DNA of 46,659 nucleotides from Brevibacterium linens ATCC 9172 (GTDB taxonomy: Bacteria > Actinomycetota > Actinomycetes > Actinomycetales > Brevibacteriaceae): the NCBI RefSeq assembly GCF_900169165.1, contig NZ_FXYY01000025.1, positions 1 to 46,659 on the forward strand, read 5' to 3'. A program made the position numbers and the translations under genes. Under the pieces are notes generated by a model that was given only the letters and a program-made list of their open reading frames with translations, did no database searches and was not told where the DNA came from. How positions within the stretch are numbered: position 1 is the stretch's first letter; every line of letters begins with the position of its first letter. Positions 42,350 to 46,659 of the stretch are shown piece by piece.

Positions 42350-43693
42350 TCAGCCGATGAGCGGCCGTTCGCCCGGAAGCTCGTAGCGGATGGCGCGGGC
42401 CCGCAGTGCCAGTCCGGAAGCGACGGTCACCGGGCCCAGTCGCCCCAGGATCATCACTGTGATGAGGACGGCTTGACTCGTTCCGGGCAGTCCGGCGGTG
42501 ATGCCGGTCGACAGGCCGACGTTGCCGAAGCCGGAGATGACCTCGAAGAGGAGTCGGCCGAGTCCGGGCCGCGGGTCGTCGAGCATGAGGACGATGGTGG
42601 CTGTGGCGATGAGCGCGAGAGCCAGAACGATGACCGTCGCCGCCTGTCGGTACGCCGAACGTGCCACACGGAATCCGAAGAGGTTCGTGGCCGTACCTCC
42701 GGAGATCTCGGCCCAGGTCATCGCCAGCAGCACGAGAACGGTGGTGATCTTCACCCCGCCTGCGGTTCCCGCCGGGCCGCCGCCGACGAACATGAAAAGA
42801 TCCATCATGAACCACGTGGCGGGATGCATCTGTGCGATGTCGACGGTGCTGAAGCCTGCGGTGCGCGTGGTCGTCGATTGGAATGCGGCCACCTGCAGTT
42901 TGTCCCACCCGTCGAATCGTCCCAGAGTGCCGGGATTGTTCCATTCGACTGCGGCGATGAACACCGTGCCGACAAGGAGCAGAACCGGAGTGGCGACGAC
43001 CACCGCACGCGTCGTCATGCTCCACGCCAGCGGAGTCCGGTAGCGGCGGACGATCTCGATGAGCACCGGATAGCCGAGTCCGCCGAGGATGATCGCCGCG
43101 GCAACAGGTGTGCAGACGAAGGGATCGGTGGCGTAGCCGGCGAGACTGTCGGATCTGAGACCGAAGCCGGCGTTGTTGAAAGCCGAGACTGCATGGAAGA
43201 CCGCGTCCCACGCCGCGTCTCCGGCTTCTTCGCCGTAGTGGGTGGAGAAGCGAAGGAACAGCATCGTGGCAACGGCAGCCTCGGTGGCGATGGTGAGACC
43301 GATGATCCGCAGAACCATGGGTCGGACGCCTCCGATATCGGAGCTTTTGGCCTCGGCAGCGGCCGATTCGCGGAGCCTGAGCCCGACCTTTCCCGCGACG
43401 AGCATGGCCAGAAGTGTCGTGAGCAGCAGGACGCCGAGGCCGCCGATCTGGATGAGACCGAGGATCACGGCCTGGCCGAAGAACGTGTAGTCGCTTCCGG
43501 TCGAGAGCACCTCCAGGCCCGTGACGCTGATCGCGGAGGTGGCGGTGAAGAGCGCAGACAGGACTGAGATGCCGCCGGGAGTGGACGTCGCTGCGGGCAG
43601 CATCAGCAGGCCTGTGCCGAGGAGCAGAGCCGCAAGGTAGGTCACTACTACACGGTCGATGGCGTTGCGATGAGGATGATGCGCGGTCGGCAT
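42350..43693 (-). CDS. ktrB: potassium uptake channel subunit (KtrB/TrkH family)
   Basis: 447-aa membrane protein with four M1-P-M2 repeats. Pore loops with selectivity-filter glycines: TATSAISVTGLEV, VSAFNNAGFGLRSD, STTTRTAGFSTVD and ISGFGNVGLSTGI. Total length matches KtrB. The likely transport partner is the RCK subunit encoded just downstream. ATG 43693. The operon is convergent with ohr. Confidence 0.93.
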   Translation of the reverse strand: MPTAHHPHRNAIDRVVVTYLAALLLGTGLLMLPAATSTPGGISVLSALFTATSAISVTGLEVLSTGSDYTFFGQAVILGLIQIGGLGVLLLTTLLAMLVAGKVGLRLRESAAAEAKSSDIGGVRPMVLRIIGLTIATEAAVATMLFLRFSTHYGEEAGDAAWDAVFHAVSAFNNAGFGLRSDSLAGYATDPFVCTPVAAAIILGGLGYPVLIEIVRRYRTPLAWSMTTRAVVVATPVLLLVGTVFIAAVEWNNPGTLGRFDGWDKLQVAAFQSTTTRTAGFSTVDIAQMHPATWFMMDLFMFVGGGPAGTAGGVKITTVLVLLAMTWAEISGGTATNLFGFRVARSAYRQAATVIVLALALIATATIVLMLDDPRPGLGRLLFEVISGFGNVGLSTGITAGLPGTSQAVLITVMILGRLGPVTVASGLALRARAIRYELPGERPLIG

Positions 43694-43828
43694 GCTAACG
43701 CCCGCGAATGACCTCTGCCATTGTCGTCATAGCTTCAACAGTACCGATGTTCCTCCGGGCCACAAGGGGGTCTGTTCGGTACTCGTGCCTCGGGGCGTCT
43801 AAGGTCCTGTCGCAGGTCCGGACAGACC

Positions 43829-43852
43829 AGAGCCCCGGCGAACCGGGGCTCT
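43829..43852 (-). terminator. perfect 10-bp hairpin with tetraloop
   Basis: AGAGCCCCGG (43829-43838), loop CGAA, CCGGGGCTCT (43843-43852), lying 10 nt beyond the stop of the small gene at 43863. No long T tract, but the stem is strong enough to suggest a terminator. Confidence 0.75.
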
Positions 43853-43862
43853 GCCATTGTCG

Positions 43863-44081
43863 TCATTGAAGACGTTGGAGAAGCATCTCCTTGCCTTGTT
43901 GTCCGGCCGTGCGGTTGTTCTCCTGGATCTTCCTGAACCAGTCGGCGAGTTCCTCATCGCCCTGTTCCCGAGCATCCTGGATGTAGGTCTCGAGCTTCCA
44001 CACATTGCTCAATGACGCTTCGATCGCCCAGATGAGGTTGTAGTTCTTGTCCTTGACCGGGCTGCTGATGTCGGTGGCCAT
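43863..44081 (-). CDS. small helical hypothetical protein
   Basis: 72-aa, all-helical, soluble: NYNLIWAIEASLSNVWKLET, YIQDAREQGDEELADWFRKI and NRTAGQQGKEMLLQRLQ. It resembles short actinobacterial hypothetical proteins of similar pattern; no function known. The helices and acidic/aromatic positions recall half of a ferritin-like bundle, but metal residues are not evident. ATG 44081 is preferred because AAGGAGA lies 8 nt upstream; ATG 44090 would place that site too close. It has its own terminator, suggesting an abundant monocistronic message. Confidence 0.78.
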   Translation of the reverse strand: MATDISSPVKDKNYNLIWAIEASLSNVWKLETYIQDAREQGDEELADWFRKIQENNRTAGQQGKEMLLQRLQ

Positions 44082-44261
44082 CGTAATCATCTCCTTAGCG
44101 CTCTGCGGGGGCCTCTGTTCCCGCTGAGATGATCCACGCTACGGATGGAATCTCGGCCACGACAGGGGTTATCGACCACGCTGTCTCTTGTTACCGTGTG
44201 GAGGAAGTGTGCCTGACCGTCTGCTCCGTCATCGCTGACAGCAGATCGGCAGGCAGTCGGC

Positions 44262-44771
44262 TTACGGGCGGATCGCCCGTTCCTCGGCGCTATGCCCGGG
44301 GCTGAGGTCTCCCAGTTGTGAAGGGCGCAGCGACGCGAAGCCGCCCTCGGCCTCGGTTGCAAGCACACGGGCCGTGAGGCAGACGTGATCGCTCCCGTCG
44401 TCGAGCATCGCGATGCGTTCGACGATGAGACGGTTGGGCAGGTCCGCGAGCAGCGGCACCCCGTCCTCGGTGACGGTGAAGTCAAGACCGGCGAACTTGT
44501 CCGTCCCCATTCCGGAAAGTGATCCGAAGTGCCGTGCCGACTCGCGGTCGACGTCAGTGAGGAAGTGCACCGCGAAGCGCTCGGAACGCAGCGCCACCCG
44601 GTAGGTGTGGTTGGCCTTCGACAGCCAGAAGCAGTAGTGCTCCGGATCGATGCTCGCCTGGGAATGGAATCCGACCAGACAGCCGGCACGTTCGCCCTCC
44701 GCCGAGGTGGTGACGACGATGAGCGGGGAATCGACCGAACCCATGAGGTCGTCGAGCCCGGAGGTGTTCAT
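44262..44771 (-). CDS. flavin reductase-like FMN-binding protein
   Basis: 169-aa split-barrel flavoprotein. Typical elements: SPLIVVTTSAEGERAGCLVG, FHSQASIDPEHYCFWLSKAN, and RFAVHFLTDVDRESARHFGS. These fit the flavin reductase-like family that reduces FMN with NAD(P)H for oxygenases. The electron acceptor is unknown. Its ATG overlaps the stop of the RibD-like gene by 4 nt (ATGA), so the two are coupled. Confidence 0.85.
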   Translation of the reverse strand: MNTSGLDDLMGSVDSPLIVVTTSAEGERAGCLVGFHSQASIDPEHYCFWLSKANHTYRVALRSERFAVHFLTDVDRESARHFGSLSGMGTDKFAGLDFTVTEDGVPLLADLPNRLIVERIAMLDDGSDHVCLTARVLATEAEGGFASLRPSQLGDLSPGHSAEERAIRP

Positions 44772-45529
44772 GATCGTCCCTCCTCCGCCGGCTTCGCTTC
44801 GTATCGGAGGAAGAGAGTGTCATCGGCGACCATCGTCGACTTCAGCGAGAACTGTGCGATGCCGGCTCCCGGCGGCGCGACGCTCACGGGCAGCGCATCC
44901 CCGCCCATCATCGGTGAGATCGACAGGCACAGCTCGTCGAGGCGGTCTGCGGCGACGAGTTCCCCGAGCCACCTGGGTCCGCCTTCGCACAGGACGACCT
45001 GGTAGCCGAGACCGGCAAGGGCCTGCAGAGCGGCGGCTGGTTCGACCCGCTCCTCGCCGGCGATGATGACCGTGGCCGCCTGTTCGGCGGCCGCCAGCCG
45101 CTCCGAATCGGCCTTTGCGCACGTGATGACGATAGTGCGCGCGTGCTCCGGTGCTGCGGTGAAGACCTGTGACGACCAGTCGAGGTCGAGGCTGCGACTG
45201 ACCACCGCCACCGGCGGCATCTCGGATTGACCGCAAGCCCGACGCTGCGCTCGGGCGGACTCGCTGAGCCGCATCGGAGCGTAGCCTTCGCTGCGAACCG
45301 TCTGCGCGCCGACCATGACGACATCGGCGATCTGTCGCATCCGTCGGAACAGGTCCTGATCGGGTTCTGTCGACAGAGCACCGACGCGTCCGTGAATGGC
45401 AGCGGTTCCGTCGAGACCGGCGACCATGTGACCGGTCACCCAGCATTCGTGCCGCGGCTGGGTGCGGTCGACCTCGAGATAGGGTGTCAGCGGGTCCGGG
45501 ATCGGGGCACCGCGTTCGAGTGGCTCCAT
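44768..45529 (-). CDS. RibD C-terminal-domain / pyrimidine reductase family protein
   Basis: 253-aa cytosolic reductase with dihydrofolate-reductase fold. The start of the domain reads VTGHMVAGLDGTAAIHGRVG, then LFRRMRQIADVVMVGAQTVR. Later VVLCEGGPRWLGELVAADRL gives the conserved EGG, and DELCLSISPMMGGDALPVSV matches the closing strand. It resembles the 5-amino-6-ribosylamino-uracil-phosphate reductase half of RibD, without the deaminase half. Coupling to a flavin reductase gene suggests a flavin-linked role (inference). Confidence 0.85.
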   Translation of the reverse strand: MEPLERGAPIPDPLTPYLEVDRTQPRHECWVTGHMVAGLDGTAAIHGRVGALSTEPDQDLFRRMRQIADVVMVGAQTVRSEGYAPMRLSESARAQRRACGQSEMPPVAVVSRSLDLDWSSQVFTAAPEHARTIVITCAKADSERLAAAEQAATVIIAGEERVEPAAALQALAGLGYQVVLCEGGPRWLGELVAADRLDELCLSISPMMGGDALPVSVAPPGAGIAQFSLKSTMVADDTLFLRYEAKPAEEGRS

Positions 45530-45620
45530 CTGTGCAGTCTACTGAACCTCGCCGGTACTCGCGGCGAGGATTTTCCGACCATCACCCGGACCCCGCTGAC
45601 TGTTCACCGACGCGAGGAAC

Positions 45621-46469
45621 TCAGTCCGTCCAGGCGTCGTCGGTGAAGTAGCCGTCGATGAACCCGGGCAGGCGGTGTCCGTCCTTCGCGGTCTCGAGTG
45701 TGTACGGGGCGACGTGGAAGCCGGCCTTGTCGAGTTCGCGCATCTTGTTCGTCGGCAGGTTCTTGCTCGGTCCCACCCATTCGATTCCGGCGTCCTTGAT
45801 CTCGGCCGGTGATTCCTTCGGCATGGTCGACCCCATGAGATAGAGGGAGGTGTAGCCGCGGTCGGCGATCGTCTTCGCCGCTTCGAAGTCGAAGGACTGG
45901 ACGACGAGGGAGTCCTTGAGTCCGCGTTCGTCGAATTCGTCGAGAACCCGGTCGACCTCCTCGGGGGTGGCCCCGGGCTTGATCTCGGGAACCAGGACGA
46001 CCTCGCCGCCCATCTCGTCGAGGAGTTCGTCGAGGGTGACGGTGGCGGCTTCCTCTCCGCCGGCCGGGTGCTTGATCGTGGCCGAGTCCCATTCCTCACG
46101 GCTGAGGTCCCGGATGGGTCCGGTCGCGCCGTTGAGGGTGCGGTCTGCGGTGTCGTCGTGGATGAGGACGGGGGTGCCGTCTTCGAGGAACTGGATGTCC
46201 ATTTCGGGGAGGAATCCGTCCTTCACCGAGGCGGTGAATCCTTCCATGGATTCTTCCGTATAGACGTCGGCGCCGCCTCGGTGGGAGATCGTGGTCGGGA
46301 ATTCGATGTCGGCGACCTTGTCGGGTGCGGTGAAATTGCTGGGGGAGCCGAGCCCATGTGCAACTTCGCCGCTGCAACCGGCGCCGAAAGAGATCGAGGC
46401 AGCGAGGACGCTGGTGACGAGGATCTTGAACGGGCGGGAGCGCGGGAATGCCGGTTTCAGTGTCATCAT
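45621..46469 (-). CDS. glycerophosphodiester phosphodiesterase lipoprotein
   Basis: 282-aa exported enzyme hydrolysing glycerophosphodiesters. An N-terminal basic stretch and hydrophobic core FKILVTSVLAASISFGAGC suggest lipoprotein processing with Cys32, though -3 is Gly rather than Leu. GDPD motifs: TISHRGGADVYTEESMEGF near residue 62, EMDIQFLEDGTPVLIHDDT near 88 (metal acids and His), and VPEIKPGATPEEV. The C-terminus ends GYFTDDAWTD. ATG 46469 is followed by a second Met. It runs leftward away from the IS630 element. Confidence 0.9.
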   Translation of the reverse strand: MMTLKPAFPRSRPFKILVTSVLAASISFGAGCSGEVAHGLGSPSNFTAPDKVADIEFPTTISHRGGADVYTEESMEGFTASVKDGFLPEMDIQFLEDGTPVLIHDDTADRTLNGATGPIRDLSREEWDSATIKHPAGGEEAATVTLDELLDEMGGEVVLVPEIKPGATPEEVDRVLDEFDERGLKDSLVVQSFDFEAAKTIADRGYTSLYLMGSTMPKESPAEIKDAGIEWVGPSKNLPTNKMRELDKAGFHVAPYTLETAKDGHRLPGFIDGYFTDDAWTD

Positions 46470-46535
46470 GCCTGTGAGTCTACTGACCGAAGGTGATCCT
46501 GTTGCAAAGGCACCGTGACCGTCGTCGACAGGCTA

Positions 46536-46659
46536 GTGTCCTGCGCCGTAAATTCGTGTAAGAAGTTGTAGAATGGAGTATGCCTCGCACCGGTCGTCCG
46601 AAAGCTGAACTGATCCTCACCGATGAAGAACACCAGACGTTGACTCGCTGGTCCCGTCG
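46536..46659 (+). mobile_element. IS630-type element, left end and transposase start (partial)
   Basis: After a TA dinucleotide at 46534-46535, the expected IS630 target, the sequence GTGTCCTGCGCCGTAAATTC looks like a terminal repeat. ATG 46580 then opens a frame reading MPRTGRPKAELILTDEEHQT and TRWSR to the window end. Many IS630-family transposases begin with this HTH-preceding GRPKAEL-x-L-x-x-x-E pattern. The catalytic part is outside the window. Confidence 0.75.
46580..46659 (+). CDS. IS630-family transposase, N-terminal fragment
   Basis: The first 26 codons of the transposase of the element starting at about 46536; the gene is cut by the window edge. Only the N-terminal segment before the helix-turn-helix is visible, so integrity cannot be judged. 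Confidence 0.7.
   Translation, partial: MPRTGRPKAELILTDEEHQTLTRWSR

Noticed and set aside
42164..43567. 467-aa open frame antisense to ktrB
   Set aside because: Highly charged, low-complexity composition and full overlap with a conserved channel gene.
1..46659. CRISPR arrays, tRNA or rRNA genes
   Set aside because: No regularly spaced repeats and no cloverleaf or rRNA-like sequence seen on reading; short tRNAs could still be missed without a covariance search.

Overview
The window looks like chromosome from a high-GC actinobacterium, most probably Brevibacterium or a close relative (inference). The strongest pointer is a complete gene set for the aromatic carotenoid isorenieratene, including the heterodimeric lycopene cyclase crtYc/crtYd, the desaturase/methyltransferase crtU and a linked cytochrome P450. 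This is the arrangement known from Brevibacterium linens. An actinobacterial Ku/LigD pair, GTG and TTG starts and frequent 4-nt ATGA/GTGA gene overlaps fit the same assignment. No tRNA, rRNA or CRISPR array was seen. Insertion-sequence pieces lie at both edges: an IS5-type transposase tail at 1-111 and the start of an IS630-type element at about 46536-46659.

Left part (0.2-7.1 kb): an FAD/NAD(P) reductase, an MFS transporter with an unusual cytosolic tail, and a small conserved protein. A decayed stretch follows, with relics of a type IB topoisomerase and of a GAF-ANTAR regulator. It ends in an integrase-like gene whose DDE catalytic residues appear to be gone.

Carotenoid locus (7.2-15.2 kb): crtB-crtI run rightward and crtE-P450-crtYc-crtYd-crtU run leftward, converging near 9.79 kb. 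Every junction inside both arms is a 4-nt overlap. A MarR regulator (CrtR-like) is divergent from crtE. Together the genes would make GGPP, phytoene, lycopene, beta-carotene, isorenieratene and probably hydroxylated isorenieratene.

Stress and repair block (15.2-24.7 kb): a stress-type SDR, Dps, a ChaB/Rho-N protein, Ku, an aromatic-acid-exporter-like membrane protein, a GPGG small membrane protein, a cardiolipin-synthase-like PLD, XdhC, a noncoding stretch of about 790 nt, and Hsp20 divergent from an HspR-like MerR regulator. LigD, the partner of Ku, is at 34-36.6 kb.

Cassette of unknown pathway (25.2-29.6 kb): a four-TM membrane protein of unknown family, an acyl-CoA-dehydrogenase-like protein, a fused PIG-L deacetylase/methyltransferase and a family 2 glycosyltransferase. 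They are tightly packed and probably one operon. A 5'-truncated paralogue of the membrane protein lies at 18.4-18.8 kb. This is the best candidate for an undescribed system.

Molybdenum hydroxylase operon (29.6-33.9 kb, leftward): 2Fe-2S, FAD and molybdopterin subunits plus a MocA/MobA-like nucleotidyltransferase. The FAD subunit carries the extra cysteine cluster known from E. coli PaoB. XdhC, about 8 kb away, is the likely maturation partner.

Right part (36.6-46.5 kb): a DUF418 membrane protein, a membrane-anchored glutamate-synthase-like FMN protein, an MHS-family transporter, Ohr peroxidase, a KtrA/KtrB-type potassium system, a small protein with a perfect terminator hairpin, a flavin reductase/RibD-like pair and a lipoprotein glycerophosphodiesterase.
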